Shown here in pieces: positions 8,336 to 15,355 of a DNA stretch of 64,000 nt; the first letter of the stretch is position 1, and every line of letters starts with the position of its first letter. The DNA is taken from positions 248,001 through 312,000 of the forward strand of contig NZ_AUHD01000001.1 in NCBI RefSeq assembly GCF_000423005.1, in the 5' to 3' direction. The stretch is from Gelidibacter mesophilus DSM 14095. Its GTDB lineage: Bacteria > Bacteroidota > Bacteroidia > Flavobacteriales > Flavobacteriaceae. The notes beneath the pieces were generated by a model. That model searched no databases. It was not told where the DNA came from and saw only the letters and a list, made by a program, of their open reading frames with translations. Position numbers and translations under genes: made by a program.

Positions 8336-9559
8336 TTAATTTTTGGAATTCATCTGACCTTTCAAATAAACCAGGAGTCCTAGCCCAAGTAAACCTGATA
8401 CAGCCATAATTGTCCAAGTCATATGAAATCCGTAGGCATCAATTAAATGAAACCCTAGGTTATGTGCAAAAATATGGGAAATGGAGAAAGCTATGCTGTA
8501 AAGTGCCATATATTCTCCTTTTAGTCCACGTTTTGCGCGATCCAATGCAAAAGAGTTTGAAAAAGGAAATACGATCATCTCACCAAAGGTCAATAGGATC
8601 ATGCTGATGATGATAAAACCAAGCCATGGATTGGCGATTAGAAATAGAAAACTAATACTGGTTAAGACCAATCCAAAGGCCATCAATCCTATTTTAGTGT
8701 AGTTTTTGTTTTCTAACCATTTAATAAGTGGCATTTCAAAGATAAATATTAAAAGGCCATTCATAGCCATCAACAGGCCAATCTCAAATTCCGAAAGCCC
8801 AACGTCTTCCTTGTAAAAATAGGGAATCGTAGAAATAAATTGAAGGAAAATAACTCCAAAAATGACCATCGCCAAAAGAAAAATAATAAAGGATTTGTCG
8901 GTATATGCTGATTCTGGATTGGGATTGATCTCAGCATCCAATGTTTTGGATTTTTTAGGATGCAATACCTTTAATAAAACAATGCCTGCAATCATACAAC
9001 TTATACCATCTATCCAAAACAGACTGCTATAATCCATTGTGGTTATAATCAATCCACCGATGGCAGGCCCAGCTGAAAACCCGAGATTGATAGCCAATCT
9101 GATCAATGTCACACTTCGAGTTTTGTTTTCTGGTTTGCTGTAGGCGTTTAGTGCCACAAACATGGCGGGCCTGAACATATCTGCTACAGCCATTAATATG
9201 AAGAAACCGATGCAAATGGCATTGAAGGTTTCTAAATATTGCATGCCAATAAATAGAATTCCACTCAAAACTAAGCTGATGAACATGACCTTATAATATC
9301 CTATTTTATCCGTGAGTTGCCCACCAAACCAAGAACCCACCAAAGACCCAAGACCGAAAGCACTCATTATCCAAGCCACATCATCCAGAGAAAAATTCAA
9401 ATCGGAAGTGAGGTATAATGACAGAAAAGGAATCACCATAGTACCTGCTCTATTGATCAGCGTAATCAGTGCTAACCACCAGACTTCTTTAGACAAGCCC
9501 CTGAAAGTGTTGAGGTAGGCTTGGCCGATGTTATGATAAAAGAAGTTGAAAATCTTCAT
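8336..9559 (-). CDS. MFS transporter, drug efflux (DHA1/MdtH-like)
   Basis: 407 residues with about 12 hydrophobic segments. The loop 2-3 signature is GSWFGGQLTDKIGYYKVMF, matching the MFS motif GxLaDrxGrr, and an antiporter-like region follows in TM5 (INLGFSAGPAIGGLI). Overall it resembles the multidrug MFS group (MdtH, YfmO types), which export small molecules by proton antiport. The substrate is unknown. It is the first gene of an operon with the YpdA-like reductase and a hypothetical gene. Its 5' region (9560-9810) contains a short leader ORF and a strong terminator that could switch it on in response to ribosome stalling; see the attenuator entries. Confidence 0.9.
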   Translation of the reverse strand: MKIFNFFYHNIGQAYLNTFRGLSKEVWWLALITLINRAGTMVIPFLSLYLTSDLNFSLDDVAWIMSAFGLGSLVGSWFGGQLTDKIGYYKVMFISLVLSGILFIGMQYLETFNAICIGFFILMAVADMFRPAMFVALNAYSKPENKTRSVTLIRLAINLGFSAGPAIGGLIITTMDYSSLFWIDGISCMIAGIVLLKVLHPKKSKTLDAEINPNPESAYTDKSFIIFLLAMVIFGVIFLQFISTIPYFYKEDVGLSEFEIGLLMAMNGLLIFIFEMPLIKWLENKNYTKIGLMAFGLVLTSISFLFLIANPWLGFIIISMILLTFGEMIVFPFSNSFALDRAKRGLKGEYMALYSIAFSISHIFAHNLGFHLIDAYGFHMTWTIMAVSGLLGLGLLVYLKGQMNSKN

Positions 9560-9640
9560 AAGGGTTGGGTTTGTTCAAATGAAAAGCAGAATATCATAAG
9601 AAGACGTTTATTGAATTGTCTAGTAAACTATACATTTAGG

Positions 9641-9676
9641 TGAAAACAAAAAGTCCGACGCTAACGCCGGACTTTT
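9641..9676 (-). terminator. Terminator hairpin in the MFS operon leader
   Basis: On the minus-strand RNA, bases 9676-9665 pair with 9660-9649: a 12-bp stem with one G-U wobble, loop UUAG, followed by UUUUUGUUUU. On the plus strand the wobble would be an A-C mismatch, so the structure is built for the minus strand. It lies 20 bases after the leader ORF stop and about 90 bases before the MFS start codon. Confidence 0.85.
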
Positions 9677-9755
9677 AATACTGATTAAAATATATTTATA
9701 TAATATCACAGCATATAGCAAGTCCGACTAAATAACGTAGACGTCCTAATTTGCT
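9649..9755 (-). promoter_or_regulatory. Putative ribosome-controlled attenuator (mutually exclusive hairpins)
   Basis: The RNA segment GUCGGACUU occurs twice: inside the leader ORF (9728-9720, codons 15-17) and in the terminator 3' arm (9659-9651). Both can pair with the terminator 5' arm AAGUCCGGC (9674-9666), so pairing 2:3 excludes terminator 3:4. The ORF copy can also fold back on upstream codons (AGCAA at 9755-9751 with UUGCU at 9721-9717, and GAC with GUC), a 1:2 stem that would leave the terminator free. This is the layout of a trp-type or antibiotic-type attenuator. The regulation itself is inferred. Confidence 0.6.
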
Positions 9756-9770
9756 GATATGAAATGACAT
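9696..9770 (-). CDS. 24-residue leader peptide with Arg-Leu-Arg motif
   Basis: ATG at 9770, stop TAA at 9698-9696. The peptide begins MSFHISKLG, then has R10-L11-R12-Y13, then a hydrophobic end with C20 and C21. It is preceded by a TAnnTTTG box 33 bases upstream and followed by a strong terminator, so it fits a leader transcript. Arg-x-Arg/Lys ('+x+') motifs are the known arrest sites of macrolide-bound ribosomes, for example the ErmD leader with RLR. A ribosome halted with Leu11 in the P site would cover codons 6-10 and free part of the codon 15-17 segment for antitermination. A second ORF of the same length starts at 9780 in another frame and ends at 9706; it lacks the motif. I know no family for either peptide. 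Confidence 0.6.
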   Translation of the reverse strand: MSFHISKLGRLRYLVGLAICCDII

Positions 9771-9802
9771 TATTGTCCATGAGTATCTTGTTAATTGTTG
9801 TT

Positions 9803-9810
9803 CAAAGCTA
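9803..9810 (-). promoter_or_regulatory. -7 element for the MFS operon leader
   Basis: TAGCTTTG on the minus strand fits TAnnTTTG. A start site a few bases downstream gives a leader of about 25 bases before the 24-codon ORF. No clear TTG is seen at the usual upstream distance. Confidence 0.5.
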
Positions 9811-9855
9811 GGGAAAATAAGTTAAAGTTGTATTTTTACAAATCAATTATTTTTT

Positions 9856-10458
9856 ATGAGAACGTTATATTTTTTTTTATTGGGATTCATTTTTTTATGG
9901 GGCTGCGCTCAGAATAAACAAACAATTCAAGGAGAAACGGAATTCCAAAGAAATCTAAACTCAGAGTTTAAGGATGCGTCAAAATCGCCTTTAAAGGATA
10001 AGGATCGCAGAAATTTTACAGGAATTGATTTTTTTAAAGTGGATTCAACTTTTGTAGTGCAGGCCACACTGACAAAATCTACAGATGAAAAGTCATTTCA
10101 AATGAAAACCACAACAGATAGACTTCCTGAGTATATAAAGTACGGGGAAATTACTTTTGAACTTAAAGGAGAATCCTATAAGTTGAACGTTTACCAAAAT
10201 CAAGAGTTACTGAAGGAGGATGGCTATGAAGATTACTTGTTCTTACCTTTTTTAGATGATACCAATGGTGATGAGAGTTATGGAGGTGGACGTTATATTG
10301 ATTTACGGATGCCGAACGGTGAAACCATGATTATCGATTTCAATACAGCGTATAATCCATATTGTGCGTATGATGAGAAATACTCTTGCCCGATTGTACC
10401 TCGCGAAAATTATTTAGATATTGAAGTCAAGGCAGGTGTTATGGCGTTTGAGAAGTAG
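9856..10458 (+). CDS. DUF1684 family lipoprotein
   Basis: 200 residues. The N-terminus is a lipoprotein signal with the lipobox LWGC (Cys at residue 17). The C-terminal half carries the DUF1684 hallmark: YIDLRMPNGETMIIDFNTAYN, then PYCAYDEKYSCPIVPRENYL, with conserved cysteines. Family members are periplasmic or surface lipoproteins of unknown function. It is divergent from the MFS operon leader. No obvious terminator follows; the next stretch is degenerate intergenic DNA. Confidence 0.88.
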   Translation: MRTLYFFLLGFIFLWGCAQNKQTIQGETEFQRNLNSEFKDASKSPLKDKDRRNFTGIDFFKVDSTFVVQATLTKSTDEKSFQMKTTTDRLPEYIKYGEITFELKGESYKLNVYQNQELLKEDGYEDYLFLPFLDDTNGDESYGGGRYIDLRMPNGETMIIDFNTAYNPYCAYDEKYSCPIVPRENYLDIEVKAGVMAFEK

Positions 10459-10599
10459 TTTTCAGTCTATAGTGAGCAGGTAGCAGTAAGCAGTTATGAG
10501 ATGGAATTTAAAACATAAGGATTAGCAATCTTGGTTTACAACGCAATAATAAAACCAAAATGGTTTTTAAGAAATATGGAGGGAACTTAAAGGCTTTAT

Positions 10600-10641
10600 G
10601 TGCAATATGCACACCGAGTCTCATCTGAGAACCCTGCATAT
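10600..10641. other. Nested inverted repeats downstream of crcB
   Basis: ATATGCA (10605-10611) pairs with TGCATAT (10635-10641), enclosing TCT/AGA around CATCTG. An alternative small palindrome, GTGCAATATGCAC, lies at 10600-10612. No T-run follows on the crcB strand, so it is a poor terminator. I looked for a fluoride riboswitch here and did not find one. Confidence 0.35.
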
Positions 10642-10648
10642 GCCAAGA

Positions 10649-11017
10649 TCAACCTTTGACTAAATATATTCCTGCAAAAACCGCTAAGAAACCAATGACA
10701 AAACTTAGAATGGTATATACTGCAAAACTCATAAAATCACCCGATTTTAAAAACACATGGTTTTCATACGCAAAAGTAGAAAATGTGGTAAATCCGCCGC
10801 AGAATCCCGTTGCCAATAAAGCAATGTGGTTTTCGGATATTGAATTGTTTTTTGCTGCAAATCCTAAAATAATTCCAATCAATAAACTTCCTAATACGTT
10901 AGCGGCAAATGTGCCATAAGGAATACCTGTTGCAGGACTGTTGAGGTACTTTCCGATGATGAACCGCAAGACGCTTCCAAAGCCACCACCAACAAAAACT
11001 AATAGGACTTGCTTCAC
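10649..11017 (-). CDS. crcB: Fluoride exporter CrcB (Fluc channel)
   Basis: 122 residues with four membrane helices. Hallmarks are GGGFGSVLRFIIGKYLN at the N-terminus, FAANVLGSLLIGIILG, and GFCGGFTTFSTFAYE, which includes the conserved phenylalanines and Thr-Phe-Ser-Thr of the pore. Fluc proteins form dual-topology dimers that let fluoride leave the cell. The start codon overlaps the stop of the upstream SRPBCC gene (11014-11017, ATGA), so the two are translationally coupled. The association with a GyrI-like protein is not a known fluoride theme and no fluoride riboswitch was recognised upstream. Confidence 0.93.
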   Translation of the reverse strand: MKQVLLVFVGGGFGSVLRFIIGKYLNSPATGIPYGTFAANVLGSLLIGIILGFAAKNNSISENHIALLATGFCGGFTTFSTFAYENHVFLKSGDFMSFAVYTILSFVIGFLAVFAGIYLVKG

Positions 11018-11970
11018 AAATTTTCGGTAATTTCTTTAATAGGAATATAAAGTTCCGTAATCCAAGCTGCAGGGTTGGGATGGTTGCCAGGGTCATTTTT
11101 ATAAATCTCAAAAGGACTCATTTCTGAAGCTTCCATGTTATGATCAATTAAATGTTTCCTAGCCGTCGCCCATGCTTCCTTTAAATTGCTATAGTTGCCT
11201 TTTAAAGTAACTTTAAGGGCTTTGGTACGCTCCATATAACCACTCAAAATATTACTGTCTTCAGCTACAATCACGCTTTCGCTTACCGGAATGGCATTGC
11301 TCATGATAACGTTGCCATTCTCTTGGTTCATTTCAATATAAATGGTCATTGGCATCCCACTGGCAGAAATATTGTGAGAGTCCATAAAACGGCTTATTTC
11401 TCCAAATTGCTTTGCCATTGTGGCACTTATATTGCTTCCCGTAGAAGAGATGGTCTTGTACATATAAAAACCACCACCATAGTCTGTAACGCCATCAATA
11501 GTAACCGAGTAAGCTGTCATACTTTTTGTGACTCTCTTATCAAGATTTTCTAGATCATTTAAAAATTGTTGTGAAAGTTCATTTTTATTATCTCCAAATA
11601 AGACGAATTTAGCTTTGGTCATAAAAGCTAATTGGTCGGCATCCAGACTTCTCGTTACTGTTGTTGAGCCATCACCATTAGATTCCAAATTCCATTTTAG
11701 TTTTGAAGATTTAATCCGGCTGCTCGTAAAGGTTTGAACAATAGAATCACTGGTATTGTTGGTAACCATTTTTAAGGTTTCCGTGTCTTTCCAAAACGAT
11801 GACAAATCAACATTAGACGTGTCAGAAATAATATCAAAAATTACAGCTTTTGGGGCATTTATAGTCGTAGTTTCCGTGACTTCAAAATCATTTGGCTGAA
11901 CCGCAACATAAATGGCCATTCCGATAAATGCAATTAACAGTAAGAATAAGAGGTATTTTATAAATTTCAT
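11014..11970 (-). CDS. Membrane-anchored SRPBCC and GyrI-like domain protein
   Basis: 318 residues. A membrane anchor or uncleaved signal spans 5-24. Residues 30-160 look like an SRPBCC (polyketide cyclase/START-like) domain, with VTETTTINAPKAVIFDIISD and FWKDTETLK. Residues 165-318 resemble a GyrI-like small-molecule-binding domain (Bacterial transcription activator effector fold), ending GNHPNPAAWITELYIPI. Such double-domain proteins are common in Flavobacteriia; the ligand is unknown. The gene overlaps crcB by four bases. A TATCTTTG box lies 23 bases upstream. Confidence 0.8.
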   Translation of the reverse strand: MKFIKYLLFLLLIAFIGMAIYVAVQPNDFEVTETTTINAPKAVIFDIISDTSNVDLSSFWKDTETLKMVTNNTSDSIVQTFTSSRIKSSKLKWNLESNGDGSTTVTRSLDADQLAFMTKAKFVLFGDNKNELSQQFLNDLENLDKRVTKSMTAYSVTIDGVTDYGGGFYMYKTISSTGSNISATMAKQFGEISRFMDSHNISASGMPMTIYIEMNQENGNVIMSNAIPVSESVIVAEDSNILSGYMERTKALKVTLKGNYSNLKEAWATARKHLIDHNMEASEMSPFEIYKNDPGNHPNPAAWITELYIPIKEITENL

Positions 11971-11992
11971 TGAGTGATATTGTAGAGTTTAT

Positions 11993-12000
11993 CAAAGATA
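11993..12000 (-). promoter_or_regulatory. -7 element for the SRPBCC-crcB operon
   Basis: TATCTTTG on the minus strand, 22 bases before the ATG at 11970. No TTG at the expected spacing. Confidence 0.4.
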
Positions 12001-12029
12001 GACAATTTTAATAGGTTCTTAATAAATAT

Positions 12030-12037
12030 TACATTTG
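12030..12037 (+). promoter_or_regulatory. -7 element for the M49 peptidase gene
   Basis: TACATTTG, 26 bases before the ATG at 12064. No clear TTG upstream. Confidence 0.45.
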
Positions 12038-12063
12038 TAGCACAATAATTTAAAACAAAACTA

Positions 12064-14115
12064 ATGAACTTAAAAGTGATATTCGGGATTTCGTTGGCAA
12101 TGAGCTTAACTTTTGCCTGTAAGAACGAACCAAAATTGAGCAATGATGCGACTGCCCCAAAGGTTGAAACTGAAAAGGAAGCTTCAGCATTTGATTATAA
12201 CGTTGAACAATTTGCGGATGTAAAAATACTGCGTTACCAAATTCCAGGATGGGAAAATTTGACCTTGAAAGAACAAACCTTGGTATACTACTTAACTCAT
12301 GCGGGTCTTGTAGGGCGTGATATTATGTGGGCACAAAACTACCGTCATAACCTAAAGATCAGAAAAGCTTTAGAGACCATCTACAGTAATTATGATGGGT
12401 ATAAATCTTCTGATGAATGGAAGAGCTTTGAAACGTATTTAAAACGTGTATGGTTTAGCAATGGAATCCATCACCATTATTCCAATGATAAATTAAAGGC
12501 GGAGTTTTCTCAAGACTATTTGAAAACTTTACTGAGGGCTACCAATGCCCATTTGGAAGGAGAAGCTTTTGAAGTCATATTCAATGATCAGGATTCAAAG
12601 AAAGTCAATCAAGCCAAAGGTGTGGATAATGTAGCACAATCTGCTGTTAATTTCTATGGGCCAAATGTGACCAATTCCGATGTAGAACAGTTCTATAAAA
12701 ATAAAAAATCACCAAGTCCTGAGCAACCTTTGTCCTTTGGTCTTAACTCTAAATTGGTCAAGGAAAATGACCAATTAAAGGAATTAGTTTATAAATCAGG
12801 TGGCTTATATGGCAAAGCCATTGATGAAATCATAAAATGGTTGAAACTGGCGCAGGGTGTCGCTGAGAATAAAGAGCAGGGAGATGCCTTAGGATTATTG
12901 ATAGCCTATTATAAAACTGGTGATTTACAGACATGGGATGACTACAATGTAGCGTGGACAGCGGCAACAGCCGGCAATGTGGATTATATCAATGGTTTTA
13001 TTGAAGTTTATAATGATCCGATAGGCTATAGGGGTTCTTATGAAAGTATTGTTCAGATCAATGATTTTGACATGTCTCAAAAGATGAAAGTATTATCCGA
13101 GAATGCCCAATGGTTTGAGGATCATTCACCTCTAATGGATGCTCATAAAAAGAAAAATGTTGTGGGTGTTACGTATAAGGTGGTCAATGTGGCCGGTGAA
13201 GCCGGAGATGCCTCTCCAAGCACTCCAATTGGAATCAACTTACCAAATGCCAATTGGATTCGTGCTGCTGTTGGCAGCAAATCCGTTTCTTTGGGTAACA
13301 TTATCGAAGCTTATAATAATGCTGGGAGCACAGGCAGGCTACAAGAGTTTGTTAATGATAGTGAGGAGCTCGAGCTTGAGGAGCAATATGGGCAAGTAGG
13401 AGACAAATTACATACGGCCTTGCATGAAGTCATCGGACATGCCTCAGGACAATTGAATCCTGGTGTAGGTGAAACCAAAGAAACACTCAAAAATTATGCA
13501 TCAACCTTGGAAGAAGGACGTGCTGATTTGGTGGGTCTATATTATTTGTATAATCCAAAACTGCAGGAGTTAGGCTTGGTGGATGATTGGAAAAAAGTTG
13601 GAATGGCTGCTTATGATGGTTATATTCGTAATGGATTAATGACCCAATTAATCCGCTTGAATTTAGGTGATGAAGTTGAAGAGGCACATATGAGAAATAG
13701 ACAGTGGGTGAGTGCTTGGGTTTTTGAAAAAGGTAAGAATGATAATATTATAGAAAGAATTACACGTGATGGCAAAACCTATTATAATATTACCGATTAT
13801 GAAAAACTGCATGATCTTTTCGGACAATTGCTTCGTGAAACCCAACGCATAAAATCAGAAGGTGATTATAAGGCCGTAGAAGCTTTGGTTGAAACTTATG
13901 GCGTTAAGGTAGATCAGGAATTGCACAAAGAAATATTGGAAAGAAATGCACAATTTACAGATGCGCCTTACAGTGGGTTTGTCAATCCTGTACTTGTGCC
14001 AGAAATGAATGACCAGGGTGAGATTACTGCTATAAATGTAACCCAACCCGAATCTTTTAAAAGCCAAATGTTAGACTACAGTAGAAAGTATAGCTTTTTG
14101 AAAGAAGAGAATTAA
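12064..14115 (+). CDS. Dipeptidyl-peptidase III-like zinc peptidase (M49), lipoprotein
   Basis: 683 residues, the usual length for M49. The zinc motif HExxGH is HEVIGH at 454-459, and the second motif with the third ligand is EEGRAD at 483-488, where many relatives have EECRAD. The N-terminus has a lipoprotein signal with the Cys at residue 19 (TFACKNEP). M49 enzymes cut dipeptides from the N-terminus of short peptides. An exported lipid-anchored form suggests use of external peptides in the periplasm or at the surface. It is transcribed alone, with a promoter element at 12030 and a strong terminator at 14145. Confidence 0.92.
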   Translation: MNLKVIFGISLAMSLTFACKNEPKLSNDATAPKVETEKEASAFDYNVEQFADVKILRYQIPGWENLTLKEQTLVYYLTHAGLVGRDIMWAQNYRHNLKIRKALETIYSNYDGYKSSDEWKSFETYLKRVWFSNGIHHHYSNDKLKAEFSQDYLKTLLRATNAHLEGEAFEVIFNDQDSKKVNQAKGVDNVAQSAVNFYGPNVTNSDVEQFYKNKKSPSPEQPLSFGLNSKLVKENDQLKELVYKSGGLYGKAIDEIIKWLKLAQGVAENKEQGDALGLLIAYYKTGDLQTWDDYNVAWTAATAGNVDYINGFIEVYNDPIGYRGSYESIVQINDFDMSQKMKVLSENAQWFEDHSPLMDAHKKKNVVGVTYKVVNVAGEAGDASPSTPIGINLPNANWIRAAVGSKSVSLGNIIEAYNNAGSTGRLQEFVNDSEELELEEQYGQVGDKLHTALHEVIGHASGQLNPGVGETKETLKNYASTLEEGRADLVGLYYLYNPKLQELGLVDDWKKVGMAAYDGYIRNGLMTQLIRLNLGDEVEEAHMRNRQWVSAWVFEKGKNDNIIERITRDGKTYYNITDYEKLHDLFGQLLRETQRIKSEGDYKAVEALVETYGVKVDQELHKEILERNAQFTDAPYSGFVNPVLVPEMNDQGEITAINVTQPESFKSQMLDYSRKYSFLKEEN

Positions 14116-14144
14116 AACTTTCTTTCAAGATTTAATTTAAAATG

Positions 14145-14175
14145 AAACGGGAATCTAAAATTTAGATTCCCGTTT
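14145..14175 (+). terminator. Terminator after the M49 peptidase gene
   Basis: A 31-base near-perfect palindrome: 15-base arms from AAACGGGAATC to GATTCCCGTTT around one A, followed by CTTTATT. It starts 30 bases after the stop codon. It is symmetric, so it could also act on the minus strand. Confidence 0.85.
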
Positions 14176-14248
14176 CTTTATTGACACTATATTTTAAAAG
14201 TAAAAGGTTGAAGACAATAAGTGCGATTAGTAAAATGAATACAGTCAT
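14162..14248 (-). CDS. Possible 28-residue single-span membrane peptide
   Basis: ATG at 14248, stop at 14164-14162. The product starts MTVFILLIALIVFNLLLL and ends KYSVNKETGI: one hydrophobic helix with a short basic tail. The open frame continues upstream of the ATG without another ATG. Its last codons lie in the palindrome at 14145-14175. Small proteins of this kind are often missed. There is no promoter match, so this is a weak call. Confidence 0.3.
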   Translation of the reverse strand: MTVFILLIALIVFNLLLLKYSVNKETGI

Positions 14249-14515
14249 GGCGATATTATTTTTAATACATCTGTATTTCTCAAAAATGTCATCATCCGAA
14301 TGAATAAAAATTCAACCGAATCTAAAATTATATAAAAGTTGCTGATTCAGTTATTTGAGAATTAAACATTCTTGTTTACTTCCTGTAATTTTCTTCAAAG
14401 CATTAAAAGTTAAGAACTCAACTTAAAGATTAAAATCTTCGGAGTCATACCCTAATGGAAATTTAAAGTGTTTATAATCTTGCTCCAATTACCAACAAGT
14501 TAAATGATAAACACA
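14249..14515. other. Intergenic, no gene seen
   Basis: AT-rich. GTGTTTAT (14468-14475) and ATAAACAC (14506-14513) form an inverted repeat with a long loop. It might terminate the small membrane protein gene transcribed from the right. Nothing else is recognisable. Confidence 0.4.
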
Positions 14516-14701
14516 CTATATAAATATATACTTAACCGCTGAAATCATTAAAATAAAAGCAATAAAGGCAAGGAGGATCCATATGCTGCCTTTGTAGTAT
14601 TTTCTGTGAAGTTTTAAATCTTTACGATAACTGTAGATAATGATTACGGCAAACACAACTGCAAATAAAATCCCGAAAATCAATTGACCATTAGTAAACA
14701 T
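14516..14701 (-). CDS. Small two-helix membrane protein, conserved hypothetical
   Basis: 61 residues from the ATG at 14701; an upstream ATG at 14719 would add six residues. Two membrane helices (about 6-23 and 38-60) flank a basic loop YRKDLKLHRKYYKGS. It begins MFTNGQLIFGILFA, a pattern I associate with short conserved hypothetical proteins of Flavobacteriaceae. Function unknown. It is divergent from the MazG-like gene. Confidence 0.65.
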   Translation of the reverse strand: MFTNGQLIFGILFAVVFAVIIIYSYRKDLKLHRKYYKGSIWILLAFIAFILMISAVKYIFI

Positions 14702-14865
14702 ATAACTATTTTTATGCAAAATTAGTCAAACCATTTAGAATCTGAAGCCAGTAATCCTAAAAATGACACCTTTACTTTTTGATATTCTAGCTCATTTTTT
14801 TGAATTTAAAGGAATGACGATTGCTTCAGTTCTTAAAGTACATAATAGTATATACCCTTTTCATT

Positions 14866-15252
14866 ATGCAGAAAAAAATTGAGGCCGTAAAGGAATTTCA
14901 TACAGCATTTAAAATTGGACATAGAGAGACCCCAAAAGCCGATTTGGGAATAGAAAAAAACATGCTGCGCTACAAATTGATGCGAGAGGAAAATGAGGAG
15001 TATTTAGAGGCAGCCAATGCGAATGATCTGGTTGAAGTGGCTGATGCCTTAGGTGATATGCTCTACATTTTATGCGGAACAATTATTGAACACGGCTTTC
15101 AACATAAAATTGAAGAGGTTTTTGATGAAATCCAAAAAAGTAATATGAGCAAGTTAGGAGAGGATGGGGAGCCAATCTATCGCGAGGATGGGAAAGTTTT
15201 AAAAGGATCAAATTACTTCAAGCCAAATATTGAAAAAATTCTTAATTCTTAA
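14866..15252 (+). CDS. MazG-like NTP pyrophosphohydrolase family protein
   Basis: 128 residues from the ATG at 14866 (MQKKIEAVKEFHTAF); a TTG 45 bases upstream is open but less likely. The all-alpha NTP-PPase motifs are present: RYKLMREENEEYLEA, giving the ExxxE type metal site, and LVEVADALGDMLYILCG, with the second acidic pair. The C-terminal half (KSNMSKLGEDGEPIYREDGK followed by VLKGSNYFKPNIEKIL) is typical of the phosphoribosyl-ATP pyrophosphohydrolase-like group. These proteins hydrolyse (d)NTPs to monophosphates, often non-canonical ones. Exact substrate unknown. It converges with ilvE. Confidence 0.85.
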   Translation: MQKKIEAVKEFHTAFKIGHRETPKADLGIEKNMLRYKLMREENEEYLEAANANDLVEVADALGDMLYILCGTIIEHGFQHKIEEVFDEIQKSNMSKLGEDGEPIYREDGKVLKGSNYFKPNIEKILNS

Positions 15253-15273
15253 CTTAAAAGCACCAAATAAAAA

Positions 15274-15311
15274 ATTCCAAATTCCAACGTGTAAGTATTG
15301 GAATTTGGAAT
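15274..15311. terminator. Bidirectional terminator between MazG-like gene and ilvE
   Basis: Perfect 14-base inverted repeat (15274-15287 with 15298-15311), built from ATTCCAA units, loop of 10 bases, followed by T-rich DNA. It sits between two converging genes. A similar TTCCAA-type inverted repeat occurs at 63025-63059. Confidence 0.75.
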
Positions 15312-15355
15312 CTTTGTTTAGTCTTAGATTTGAACCTAACAGGGTCAACTAAAGA

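Noticed and set aside
9706-9780. Alternative 24-codon ORF in the MFS leader, other frame
   Set aside because: It overlaps the preferred leader ORF, lacks the Arg-Leu-Arg motif and has a less peptide-like composition. It is kept only as an alternative in the leader entry.
11971-12063. Fluoride riboswitch upstream of the SRPBCC-crcB operon
   Set aside because: The conserved GGxGATGG...CCGCC core could not be found in this short divergent region.
15320-15350. tRNA-like T-loop sequence near the ilvE end
   Set aside because: A GGTTCAAATCT motif is present on the minus strand but no acceptor, D or anticodon arm can be formed around it.
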